DNA from: JAPLDB01 sp038230515 | GTDB taxonomy: Bacteria > Bacteroidota > Bacteroidia > AKYH767-A > 2013-40CM-41-45 | Direction of reading: 5' to 3' | NCBI GenBank assembly: GCA_038230515.1 | Contig: JBBRND010000018.1 | Span: 27,352-91,351, forward strand | DNA: 64,000 nucleotides | Shown here: one piece after another, positions 43,201 through 51,063 of the stretch | Position numbering within the stretch: the first letter of the stretch is position 1 | Layout: each line of letters begins with the position of its first letter | Position numbers and translations under genes: made by a program | Notes under the pieces: generated by a model | The model's input: only the letters and a program-made list of their open reading frames with translations | The model's database searches: none | What the model was told of the DNA's origin: nothing

Positions 43201-46200
43201 AAAATTGAAATGAACCGTAAAATTTCCGCGGTTGGATTCTTCAATCGGAATCTCAATCAGTTTTTGTTCATCATTCAGTGCGATCCATTGCTTACTTGTG
43301 ATTTTGCTTTTTTGCTCAATCTCATAAAGCAACTTTACGTTTTTACCATGCGTGCCGACAAGAAACTGCGCCTTCTCGCCAGGTTCCCCTTTTATTTTTA
43401 CAGAAGTAAACCATGCAAAAGAATTTACAGAACATTCTTTTTCTTTCGGAGAATAAACAATGAAGTAGTGCAGATACTTTACATCATGGCTGTATTTGTC
43501 CTTTGATTTTATTTCAAGCAAATAATTTCCTTGCTTAAGATTTTTCAAATCAGAGAGTTTTACGACAGAATCTTTTTTTGTGTCAAAATCCCGACCGAAT
43601 ACTTCCTCCGCTTTCTTCCATCTCCCAGGTTCATTTTCATTTTCGAAAACATCATGCGGAAATTGTTTTTCAAAATCTCCTCTCGCCATGGTGTGTTTGT
43701 CTGGTGCATCCCACAACCGATCGCGAAGAAGACGGGCTGGCTGTTCCAATCTCGAAATAGAAATTTTTCCCTCTGCGGGCTCAAAATTACCTGCCATGTT
43801 TCGAGATTGAATCACGAACGATTTCAACTCATCGCGGTTGATTTCATTTTTCAAATCTGTTTCTACGAACAATGCAGTGTAAGAGACCGAAATATTTTGT
43901 AATCCACTGTGTGTTTCTCCGTTTACATCGGTAACATCAGTAGAAATTTCAAAATTGAAAATGGGATCTGATTCTTTTGGAACGCTTAAGTCAGGAACTG
44001 CATCAAAAGTGATGTGTGTAATTCCATCTGCATCAGTAACAGTTGTGCCGTTTGCAATTTCTGTTTGTTGTGATGGAGGCATAAACCCTCGCCAGTACGA
44101 ATACCAGGGAGGAATGTGCGCTCTTCGAGTTACATGATAGGTGACTTTCGCATCACTCACCTTTGCTCCTGAATAGGTTTGCGCTTTTGCAATTACCGTT
44201 ACCCGATCGTTCAAGAGGAAACTTCCCAGCAGAGGTTCGAAAGTAACTTCAAACATTGGTCGTTTGTACTCTTCCACAGAAAAATAACGTGAACCGTTTT
44301 CATTTTGAATGCGCATCATCCCTGTCAGCACACCTTGAGGCGCGGTGAAGGTTCCATTAAAAGTTCCGTATTCATTTGTTGTAAAAACATCTTCAGAAAT
44401 TTTTTGAGAATTCGCATCGTACAAGGCCACTCTTGTTTCTATCCCCGCTTTGATGTGAGAATTTTCTCCATCCGTTTCAAGAACGATGCCTTTGAAATAA
44501 ATTGTTTGCCCTGGCCTGTAAATCGCACGGTCAGTAAAAAAGTGCGTGACGGTACTTGAGTGTTTCTGTACATCGGAGCGGTACAGATAAAAATTATCTT
44601 TTAGAAAAAGGCGATCATTTCCTTTCACCATTTCAAGATCGAAGTTGCGTTGATTCTCTTCACCAGTTACATTGATGTATCCATCACTATTTGTCGTAAA
44701 TGTTTTCCCTTTTTTCAATTCATACTTGCGCGATTTGTAATCGTATTGAGAGAAATAAAGAGTGGCTTGAACGTCTTGCATCGGTTCGCCTGTGCTTCTG
44801 TTCATCACATAAATATCGTAGCTGCCATCAACCCTTCTGTTGATGTAGCTAGTGTTTGAAATCCAAGCGATGGAATACGCAACGGCATTTTTGCTGTATG
44901 AAAACGTTGGGCTCGTTGAAACAAGTATTACATATTTTCCCAAGGGCAATTCGGGAAGTGATAATTCGGCAGAATGATTTTGTTTGTCTCCATCCTCCGG
45001 AAGACTGACGCTCCATTCTTTTACGGCATTCAGTCCGAGATAATATTTCACTAAGCGCTCTCCATACAAACCTGTTGTTTCTTCGTCTCCTTCTTTATCA
45101 GCAGCTACAATGCGCATAAAAACTTTATTGATGTTTCCATAATTTACTTTCCCGAGAAACGGTTGGTCAGGTACGTTCACCTTCTCCGTCTGAAACGAAA
45201 TAAATTTTTCATTGATCACTGCTTTCAGATGTTTGCAGTTAAGCCCGCCCTGCGAATATGGAAATCTTGCAATTGCTGTATCACAAACTAATTCTGCCTT
45301 TCGCTTCATAAGGCGTATAACATCACCATCCGTGCTTTTCCATGCATTGCCTTTGTTGAAGTAGATGGAAGCAATTTCATACAGCGCATCCGCACTTCCG
45401 GGAAAATCTTTGTATTGATTTGCCATCTGCTGAAGTATTTGCAGATACAGTGAATCCTTGTTCGCTATTGTAAGTTCGTTGTGCACAAACTTCAGCCGTT
45501 TCAAATTTACATCAAGCAGGGCGCCCGGGTGCGCATCATTCTGATGAAACCGGATTAGGTCTTGCAAAATCTTGATGGCATTGTATTTCAGATTAAGAGT
45601 ATCATCTTTCGGCAGGAAGAAATTCAGAAACATGTCCACATCGTTGAGATACCATGCTGCATCTATCTTGTATTTATTTACTGATTCAGTGAGCCCCGGT
45701 TCTTCATTCATAAAAAAATCTACTGCCCGGTGAGCAAGAAAATCATAAAGTGTTGGCCGGAATTTTCTTGTTTCATCGGTGCTTCCCTTTACAAGCACTT
45801 CATCAAAAACATTTAACTGCACTTTCATTTCGTTGTCAGGCAAATCCAGAGAAAGTCTGTATTCATTTACAGTTTGTTCCAGAATTTTTTTCAGATCCCA
45901 GGTATTTATGTCATCACCTTTAAAATTCACTGTTTCTGAACGACCTATAAACTTCCCTCGATTCTGCTGGTAAAAATTCCAGTATGTTTCTGCCAGCATA
46001 CTATGCAGGATTGAGTTCGCAGGAAACTTTGCCTCGCTGCAATCTTTTGTGAGGTCACTAATCATTTTTTTTACAGCGTCTTCTTCGGTGTAGCTGGTAA
46101 ATTTCATGCGATGTATAACCGCTTTCACCAACTGCTCCGGATTATTTTCATTCTTTGATCTATTATAAATCTTCATCACTACATCAAGTGCAGATTTATT

Positions 46201-46368
46201 CAATCCTTTCTTTTGAAGTGAATCTACAGTGTTCCAGTATTGTGAATAGCTTCCCGCAACTAAGGTTACCGGCTTCTTTTTCGACTTCTGTTGCTGTTTT
46301 AAATAAGCAAGAGAAAATGCTGATGCACAAAAAAGCACAAGCAACGTGATGATGAGTTTGTTCTTCAT
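40291..46368 (-). CDS. Alpha-2-macroglobulin family protein with thioester motif
   Basis: 2025 residues, the largest gene here. N-terminal signal or anchor segment LIITLLVLFCASAFSLAYL and a basic linker. Residues about 40-400 are helical, followed by a series of MG beta domains (FTDRAIYRPGQTIYFKGIVLETDG is the classical MG2 motif), the A2M domain (FYPSLVTNEKNEIVFSFTLPDALTRWKFMGLAHT) and the thioester domain with CSEQ at 1479-1482. It ends with a receptor-binding-like domain. Such periplasmic or surface proteins are thought to trap proteases. No penicillin-binding partner gene is adjacent, unlike the classic yfhM-pbpC pair. No T9SS tail. Confidence 0.93.
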   Translation of the reverse strand: MKNKLIITLLVLFCASAFSLAYLKQQQKSKKKPVTLVAGSYSQYWNTVDSLQKKGLNKSALDVVMKIYNRSKNENNPEQLVKAVIHRMKFTSYTEEDAVKKMISDLTKDCSEAKFPANSILHSMLAETYWNFYQQNRGKFIGRSETVNFKGDDINTWDLKKILEQTVNEYRLSLDLPDNEMKVQLNVFDEVLVKGSTDETRKFRPTLYDFLAHRAVDFFMNEEPGLTESVNKYKIDAAWYLNDVDMFLNFFLPKDDTLNLKYNAIKILQDLIRFHQNDAHPGALLDVNLKRLKFVHNELTIANKDSLYLQILQQMANQYKDFPGSADALYEIASIYFNKGNAWKSTDGDVIRLMKRKAELVCDTAIARFPYSQGGLNCKHLKAVINEKFISFQTEKVNVPDQPFLGKVNYGNINKVFMRIVAADKEGDEETTGLYGERLVKYYLGLNAVKEWSVSLPEDGDKQNHSAELSLPELPLGKYVILVSTSPTFSYSKNAVAYSIAWISNTSYINRRVDGSYDIYVMNRSTGEPMQDVQATLYFSQYDYKSRKYELKKGKTFTTNSDGYINVTGEENQRNFDLEMVKGNDRLFLKDNFYLYRSDVQKHSSTVTHFFTDRAIYRPGQTIYFKGIVLETDGENSHIKAGIETRVALYDANSQKISEDVFTTNEYGTFNGTFTAPQGVLTGMMRIQNENGSRYFSVEEYKRPMFEVTFEPLLGSFLLNDRVTVIAKAQTYSGAKVSDAKVTYHVTRRAHIPPWYSYWRGFMPPSQQTEIANGTTVTDADGITHITFDAVPDLSVPKESDPIFNFEISTDVTDVNGETHSGLQNISVSYTALFVETDLKNEINRDELKSFVIQSRNMAGNFEPAEGKISISRLEQPARLLRDRLWDAPDKHTMARGDFEKQFPHDVFENENEPGRWKKAEEVFGRDFDTKKDSVVKLSDLKNLKQGNYLLEIKSKDKYSHDVKYLHYFIVYSPKEKECSVNSFAWFTSVKIKGEPGEKAQFLVGTHGKNVKLLYEIEQKSKITSKQWIALNDEQKLIEIPIEESNRGNFTVHFNFVKQSRFYKIDQLVTVPWSNKDIDFSFETFRDKLLPGAKEEWRLKLHGKFSDKIAAEMMVSMYDASLDAFAPNKWDFSVWNPNFSTLSFQSGTGFTSVSSANFAKDWNEVPPVNFRTYDELNWFGYSPGGGYYRDEMMMTNEGMQAAESRAPILKKESEDKDESKAGDKIETVADSTVTKEKNHSVQVTIQTRTNFSETAFFYPSLVTNEKNEIVFSFTLPDALTRWKFMGLAHTKELESGTLEKEIVTQKELMVVPNAPRFLREGDTITFPSKITNLSDTSMSGTAVLSFYDPLTNGNITSKILKADSSFAFSIIKGGNTNVNWSLIIPEGISAIKYRVTAKSGRFTDGEEQVIPVLTNRMLVTESFPLAVNSKQTKTFSFDKFRNNISSTLQNHKLTLEFTSNPAWYAIQALPYLMEYPYECSEQIFSRYYSNAIASHIVNSNPKIKAVFESWKTQSPESFLSNLEKNQELKSAMLEQTPWVMDAKDESERKKRVALLFDLNKMSNELQSALFKLKKKQNPDGSWPWFDGMPDDRYITQYIVEGFGHLDHLGVKSVRENETTWDMVKQAVQYLDRRMDEDYQNLLSMKVDLTKNNLSDIQIHYLYARSFFKNIQVEGAFRKAFDYYLSQTKKYWLENNEYMQAMISLSLFRNDEKIVASGVIKSLKENSQYNEELGRYWKNNSGGYHWAMASIETQSLLIEAFHDVANDQQTVDEMQRWLLKNKQTNDWKTTKATAEACYALLLQGTDFLSQSSPTEITIGKEKINPSSNPELKVEAGTGYFKTSWTGSDIKPEMGEVKVINKNDAPAWGALYWQYFERLDKITAHETPLKLEKKTFLEQNSSSGKIIVPVTESSQIKVGDRIKVRIELRVDRDMEYVVMKDMRASGLEPENVFSSYKWQDGLGYYESTHDASTDFFFSYLPKGTYIFEYPLRASQQGNFSNGITNVQCVYAPEFSAHSEGLRMMIGQ

Positions 46369-46457
46369 AAAGTACTTCCGTAAAGATAAGACGCAATCTC
46401 CGACTAAATTCCATAAAAAACAAAACTGCAGTTTTATCTTTACTAAACGTGCAATAA

Positions 46458-46490
46458 AAAGCCCTGTAGTGATTAACTACAGGGCTTCGG
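46458..46490 (-). terminator. Terminator of the membrane-anchored receiver gene
   Basis: On the minus strand AAGCCCTGTAGTT pairs with ACTACAGGGCTT, followed by TTTATTG, 19 bases past the stop at 46509. It separates this gene from the A2M gene downstream. Confidence 0.85.
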
Positions 46491-46508
46491 ATTTTTATTT
46501 ATTATTTT

Positions 46509-47027
46509 TTACATCCAACCGGGGTTATTCGTAATCATTCCCATCTTCCACAATGCGAACACAACAATAATCATCACTACAAAAGCAATGGCAAAAATAA
46601 ATGTGAGCCGCTTGTAAGTGCTGGCTTCATTCTGTAGTTTCAACCTGCGGATGATGTTGAAGATTACATTTTCCGAACGGGTAAAGGCGCTTTCGCTTTT
46701 CACAATGTAATCGAACGCACCGTACTTCATGCTGTTCACGGCTACTTCAATTTTATCCTGTCCGCTGAACATAATCACCTCGGTGTCGGGCTTTGCCTCT
46801 TTTATTTCTTTCAGAATATCAATACCATTCATTGCGTCTTTTCCGATTTTATCAAAGTTGTAATCAAGGAAAATAATTTGTGGATTCATTGACAGGTTTT
46901 TCAGGCACTCCTCTCCGCTCGAAAAAATATGAACGGTAAACGTAGAGTATTTGCTCAGGTAGTCCTGTAGCATCATTGCCTGCATGTTGTCATCATCAAC
47001 AATGAAGATGTTTTTTACTTCAGCCAT
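46509..47027 (-). CDS. Response regulator receiver with C-terminal transmembrane helix
   Basis: 172 residues. Receiver domain with Asp11-Asp13 (IVDDDN), phosphoacceptor Asp55 (IIFLDYNFD) and Lys110 (DYIVKSE). A linker (RRLKLQNEASTYKR) is followed by a single strongly hydrophobic helix at about 141-160 (TFIFAIAFVVMIIVVFALW) and a 12-residue tail. A receiver fixed to the membrane with no output domain is unusual. Standing alone between a terminator and the desaturase gene (121-bp gap). Confidence 0.88.
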   Translation of the reverse strand: MAEVKNIFIVDDDNMQAMMLQDYLSKYSTFTVHIFSSGEECLKNLSMNPQIIFLDYNFDKIGKDAMNGIDILKEIKEAKPDTEVIMFSGQDKIEVAVNSMKYGAFDYIVKSESAFTRSENVIFNIIRRLKLQNEASTYKRLTFIFAIAFVVMIIVVFALWKMGMITNNPGWM

Positions 47028-47148
47028 GGTTGGTAGTTAGGTGATTTGGTTGTTGTGGTAATCAGTTCGCGAAAATAGAAAAAATGAATGATTATTATTT
47101 TTGGTTTTTACCAACTACCGTAATTACCCAATTTACCAATGAACCAAT

Positions 47149-48222
47149 TTACGCAACACCAATTCTCTTCAGGTGCACAAGGTGAGACCAGAGCGCGCTG
47201 CGGAAGGTGGGAAATTCGCGGTACACCACATTATATTCTAAGCAGGTAGCGCGCACAATTTTACTTATCTGCGGATAGTGTACATGACTGATGCGCGGAA
47301 ACAGGTGATGCTCCACCTGAAAATTTAATCCGCCAAGCAGCCAGCACCACATTTTACTTTTCATCGCAAAATTTACCGTTGTGTTTATCTGGTGTATTGC
47401 CCATGCACTTTCAATGCGTGTGTCATCAACATCGGGCGTTACAAAGTGATTGTCCTCTACAATGTGCGCCAGTTGAAACACCACGGCAATAATTATCCCG
47501 GTAACAAAAACCATTACGCTGTAGCCGATGATGGTGTCAATAACTCCAATGCGGAACATAGGCACCACAATAAATGCGGAAACATAAAATGCTTTCGTAA
47601 ACCAGAAGATGACATGCTCTTTCAAACTCATGGGTTGTATTTTGGTTTGGTCGGCAATTTTTCCGGAGAAATATTTTTTAAAATCCTGCCAGAATACCCA
47701 GGCAAGATAGGTGAGTCCGTAGAGCAGCAATCCGTAAATGTGCTGGAAACGGTGAAACCAGTATTTCTTCTGATCAGTGTGTATGCGCATGAAGGGTTTG
47801 ATGTCAATATCATCGTCCATGCCTTCCACGTTTGTGTAAGAGTGGTGATTAATGTTGTGCTTTTGTTTCCAAAGAAATGTGCTTCCGCCCATCATGTTGA
47901 GCGCGTAAGCCATTGTTTCGTTCAGCCATTTAATGTTGCTGTAGCTGCCGTGAGCACCATCGTGCATTACGTTAAAGCCGATGCCTGCAAGCAATCCGCC
48001 CATAATGGTGCATAAGCCCAGCGATACCCACCACGAAGCCGGTGTAAAAAACACAAGCACGATGTATCCCGCTATGAGCGCACTAACGAATGTAATTGTT
48101 TTCAGATACAGGCGGAAGTCACCCGTTTGCTTTATTTTCTTTTCGGAAAAATAGGTATTGATGCGGTCTTTAAGAGTAGTGAAAAATACAGCATCTGAAT
48201 TGTTGAACTTGATTGAAGACAT
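47149..48222 (-). CDS. Membrane fatty acid desaturase (acyl-lipid/acyl-CoA, front-end-like)
   Basis: 357 residues with two pairs of hydrophobic spans. The three histidine boxes that bind the di-iron centre are HDGAH (87-91), HNINHH (122-127) and QVEHH (302-306). The Gln in place of the first His of box three is the mark of delta-5/delta-6 front-end desaturases and of related bacterial linoleoyl-CoA-type desaturases. No fused cytochrome b5 domain is present. It would put double bonds in membrane fatty acids; the regioselectivity is not readable here. Confidence 0.92.
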   Translation of the reverse strand: MSSIKFNNSDAVFFTTLKDRINTYFSEKKIKQTGDFRLYLKTITFVSALIAGYIVLVFFTPASWWVSLGLCTIMGGLLAGIGFNVMHDGAHGSYSNIKWLNETMAYALNMMGGSTFLWKQKHNINHHSYTNVEGMDDDIDIKPFMRIHTDQKKYWFHRFQHIYGLLLYGLTYLAWVFWQDFKKYFSGKIADQTKIQPMSLKEHVIFWFTKAFYVSAFIVVPMFRIGVIDTIIGYSVMVFVTGIIIAVVFQLAHIVEDNHFVTPDVDDTRIESAWAIHQINTTVNFAMKSKMWCWLLGGLNFQVEHHLFPRISHVHYPQISKIVRATCLEYNVVYREFPTFRSALWSHLVHLKRIGVA

Positions 48223-48773
48223 TGGCTAAAGCAAATATTTTGACTGTAATAGTAACGCATGGGGAAGAAAACTGTTGCGAAGATGCACATTATTTTATTA
48301 ACAAGGTACGAAGTACGAATACTTACGGGTTTGCGAATGTGAACTTCGGTGAAGTAGTGTCAATTATCGAGCCGAGGAATATTGCTGACAAGGTGCCTGA
48401 AGTGGCACTTAGCTTTTGTCAACCCGGGAAAGAAAAGCGAACTCAGTAGAAAAGTTTTCGGATAGAAAAAGATCGTCAACACTCTAGTTTTGCGGATTGA
48501 AGCAAAAAAAAGTGCTGTAAGACAAGGCAAGCTTACAGCACTTTTGTTCTCTTAAAAATAATTCAACTGCACAAAAAAGGATATAATTGAAGAGATACAA
48601 CAGTAAGTGCCATTTGTATGCCAAAAAGTTGCACGGGGATGCAAATATTTTTTAGGGATATAAATTTGGCTCAAAAACCAGATAAATTGGCTCTTTCAGG
48701 AAAGGAAGACTTTCTATTCTAAACTAACCTGAACTTAATTATCAATAAAAATATACTCTGCACCTTTGTATCA
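48223..48773. other. 551-bp intergenic region with an orphan hairpin
   Basis: There is no convincing gene between the divergent desaturase and pectate-lyase-like genes. It holds an ACGAAT-type repeat (about 48304-48345), a small hairpin GTGCC-TGAAGT-GGCAC near 48392, and a strong 14-bp hairpin at 48508-48545. The last 200 bp are AT-rich and probably hold the promoter of the downstream gene. Confidence 0.6.
48485..48545 (+). other. Promoter-like box directly followed by a terminator-like hairpin
   Basis: TAGTTTTG (48485-48492) matches the -7 consensus. Sixteen bases later AAAAGTGCTGTAAG (48508-48521) pairs perfectly with CTTACAGCACTTTT (48532-48545). No gene ends here on either strand, so this could be a tiny RNA or a relic terminator. 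Confidence 0.4.
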
Positions 48774-50570
48774 ATGAAAAATGCGCTGCTGCTGCTCTTG
48801 CTTTCTTCCAATTTAAGTGTTGCTCAACATTTTTCTGAAACGGTGAATCCAACCGGCAACCCTATTGGGGGCGGCATTGGCTATACTCGCATCATTAAAG
48901 AAAAAGATGCTGCTTATGTAGTGAGCAATTTGCAGGGGCTTAAAGATGCTTTGAGTAAAGCTGCATCCGGAGAAATTATTTATCTGAAGGATGGTTCAGA
49001 AGTAAATCTTTCATCAGAAAAAAACCTAAGCATACCCGCTGGTGTAACGCTTGCAGGAGGTAGGGGCGCAACTGGTGATGGTGCCTTGCTCTATTCCGAT
49101 TCCTTTTACACTCCGAAAGATTTTACCGCTATGCTGGTAACCGGTGGCAGCCATGTGCGCATTACGGGTTTGCGCCTGCGCGGTCCCAATCCTGATATTC
49201 TCGATATGGATTATTCAGGTGGTGTTGCCAATGGCATTCGCAGCAAGCACCCCGCGCTGGAGGTTGACAACTGCGAACTGTGGGCATGGGATAAATGGGC
49301 GGTGTGGCTTTATATTTCTGACAGCGCATACATTCATCACAATTACATTCATCACACGCAGCGGGCTGGCTACGGATACCCCGTGTGGTGTGGTGGTGCT
49401 GGTGGTGAAAAATATGCGAACGCTCTTATCGAAGCGAATCTTTTTGAAAGCGCGCGTCATTGCGTTGCTTCTTCCGGTCATCTCAACTCGTGGGAGGGGC
49501 GATACAATGTAATTATGAAACGGCAGCATTTCGTAAACTTCGACAGGCACGGAGAGCGAGGGCACCAGGGGCAAGGGCTTGGTGGAGTAAACACGCATCT
49601 TCATCACAATCTATTTTTCTCCACGCAGGTTCATTTTGGCTTTTCACTCCCTAACGATCCTTCGGGCATGTTAGAAATTGACCACAACTGGTTTGTGCGC
49701 GATGGGCATGATACCATCAGTACCTTTGGTTTTATCGGGCGCACGCCTGCCCCCCTGGCACATGACCCACAGCTATCTATACACGATAATTTTTTCAATG
49801 GAGAAGGCAGAACGCTTCCTGTTGCAATCATTACATCGTCTGCCGATAGCGGCACCGCACCGCTTACCGTAAAGTTCGATTCTAAAAAGAGCGTTGATAA
49901 TGACGGAAAGAAAATTACGAACTACCAGTGGCGCTTTGGCAACGGAAATTATGCAGGCGATGAAAAAAGAACTGCCGCTGCTGCTTATACTTTTACGGAG
50001 CCGGGCGTTTATTTAATAAGCTTGATTGTGTTTAACGCTGTAGGCATACCCAGCGAGCAGGCAAACAAAAAAATAATTGTGAAACCTGCTGTTGGAAAAT
50101 ATGTTTTGAGCGCGTGGGTAAAGGATACTTACAACGATACCCTGAAAGGGAACTATGAAAAGCAACTGCTGGTTGACGATAAAATTTTGTGGCATGATGA
50201 TATAGAAGCCAACGAGGGCTGGCAGCACATCGTTCTGCATCTTGATAAAGAAGCCGGAATGACCAGCGGAAGCAAACACAAAATAACTGCCCGCCTGGCA
50301 AGCATAGCAGGCAGCGATTCCCTGCCGGAGGTAACCATGTATGTTGATGATGTGTATCTTTTCAACAGCGATTTAGCAGGGGGAGATTTTGAAGATAAAA
50401 GCGTGAGCCCGCCCTGGCAGGCAAAAACAACTTCTCAAAAGTTTGGCGCAGGGCTTATTACTGAGGACAGCCGCAGCGGAGAACACTCCTACCGCATGCG
50501 CTTTTCGCGCAGGGATGCCATACCACCCGGTGTATATGAGGAACTTTATCAACTGGTGCTGTTGAAATAA
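48774..50570 (+). CDS. Secreted pectate-lyase-like beta-helix protein with PKD domain
   Basis: 598 residues. Signal peptide MKNALLLLLLSSNLSVAQ. Residues about 45-345 form a right-handed parallel beta-helix of the pectate lyase (PL1/Amb allergen-like) type: VSNLQGLKDALSKAASGEIIYLKDG, IPAGVTLAGGRG, VRITGLRLRGPN, NGIRSKHPALEVDNCELWAWDKWAVW and HHNYIHHT. A PKD domain follows (about 352-435, KKITNYQWRFGNGNYAG) and then a carbohydrate-binding-like domain (about 440-560). It has no T9SS sorting domain, so it is probably released to the periplasm or exported another way. It looks somewhat GC-richer than its neighbours by eye. Array 2 lies 78 bp past its stop. Confidence 0.83.
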   Translation: MKNALLLLLLSSNLSVAQHFSETVNPTGNPIGGGIGYTRIIKEKDAAYVVSNLQGLKDALSKAASGEIIYLKDGSEVNLSSEKNLSIPAGVTLAGGRGATGDGALLYSDSFYTPKDFTAMLVTGGSHVRITGLRLRGPNPDILDMDYSGGVANGIRSKHPALEVDNCELWAWDKWAVWLYISDSAYIHHNYIHHTQRAGYGYPVWCGGAGGEKYANALIEANLFESARHCVASSGHLNSWEGRYNVIMKRQHFVNFDRHGERGHQGQGLGGVNTHLHHNLFFSTQVHFGFSLPNDPSGMLEIDHNWFVRDGHDTISTFGFIGRTPAPLAHDPQLSIHDNFFNGEGRTLPVAIITSSADSGTAPLTVKFDSKKSVDNDGKKITNYQWRFGNGNYAGDEKRTAAAAYTFTEPGVYLISLIVFNAVGIPSEQANKKIIVKPAVGKYVLSAWVKDTYNDTLKGNYEKQLLVDDKILWHDDIEANEGWQHIVLHLDKEAGMTSGSKHKITARLASIAGSDSLPEVTMYVDDVYLFNSDLAGGDFEDKSVSPPWQAKTTSQKFGAGLITEDSRSGEHSYRMRFSRRDAIPPGVYEELYQLVLLK

Positions 50571-51063
50571 AAAAGGGCGAATTCTGACTGCGGTTTCCCC
50601 GAAGTAAAGGTACACACTCGAAATGCCAGGAAATGAATTCAAAAATTTTTCAAGGTGTTTTTTATTCGTTTCAAGGTAGCGGCTGAAAAATTCAAGGTGT
50701 TTTCTGAGAGTTTCAAGGTAGCGGCTGAAAAATTCAAGGTGTTTTCTAGGAGTTTCAAGGTTGCCGCTGAAAAATTCAAGGTGTTTTCTGAGAGTTTCAA
50801 GGTTGCGGCTCTAAAATTCAAGGTATTTTTTGGGATAACAATATTTTTAGAGCAAAATAGCGGTTTTTAATCTCTCTTGCAGGGTTTAGAGTAGGGGATG
50901 CGATCCTGAACTTCAGCGGAACGCAGTAAACAGCGGTGCCAAATTATTCCGGCTGCTCAATAAAGAAAGCATCGGGAAACGTTCGCTACTGTAAGTAATC
51001 CGGAAATACGCTGAACTTATTTTGCCTGATGCGCTGCCGATGGAGAAAGCAGCGAATGCAATT
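50571..51063. other. 493-bp intergenic region holding a 21-bp array
   Basis: It lies between the convergent pectate-lyase-like and LolC/E-type genes. The 21-bp array takes up 50649-50824. After it comes AAAATAGCGGTTTTTAA (50854-50870), a 17-mer also present at 60-76. From about 50880 to 51060 there is GC-richer sequence with no open frame of note, possibly gene remains. Confidence 0.7.
50649..50824. repeat. Array of 9 boxes at exactly 21-bp spacing (TTCAAGGT boxes)
   Basis: TTCAAGGT starts at 50649, 50670, 50691, 50712, 50733, 50754, 50775, 50796 and 50817, each 21 bp from the last with no exception. From the second box on, the 13-bp spacers alternate between AGCGGCTGAAAAA type and GTTTTCTGAGAGT type, a 42-bp super-unit. 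One frame on each strand is open through the array, giving 14-residue repeats. Confidence 0.95.

Noticed and set aside
48213..48449. 78-codon plus-strand frame after the desaturase start
   Set aside because: It starts inside the divergent desaturase gene, runs through an ACGAAT repeat and shows no recognisable protein pattern.
20493..50824. The two arrays as CRISPR arrays
   Set aside because: Pitch is only 21 bp, boxes are 8 bp, spacers are two alternating related sequences rather than unique ones, and no cas gene is present.
50639..50870. Open frames on both strands of array 2
   Set aside because: Both strands are open because 21 is a multiple of three; neither shows a signal peptide, motif or start context that would favour a gene.
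50880..51060. Possible gene remains (LFRLLNKESIGKRSLL, then a stop, then AELILPDALP)
   Set aside because: It reads like protein in short stretches but is broken by stops and I cannot name a parent family; not enough to call a pseudogene.
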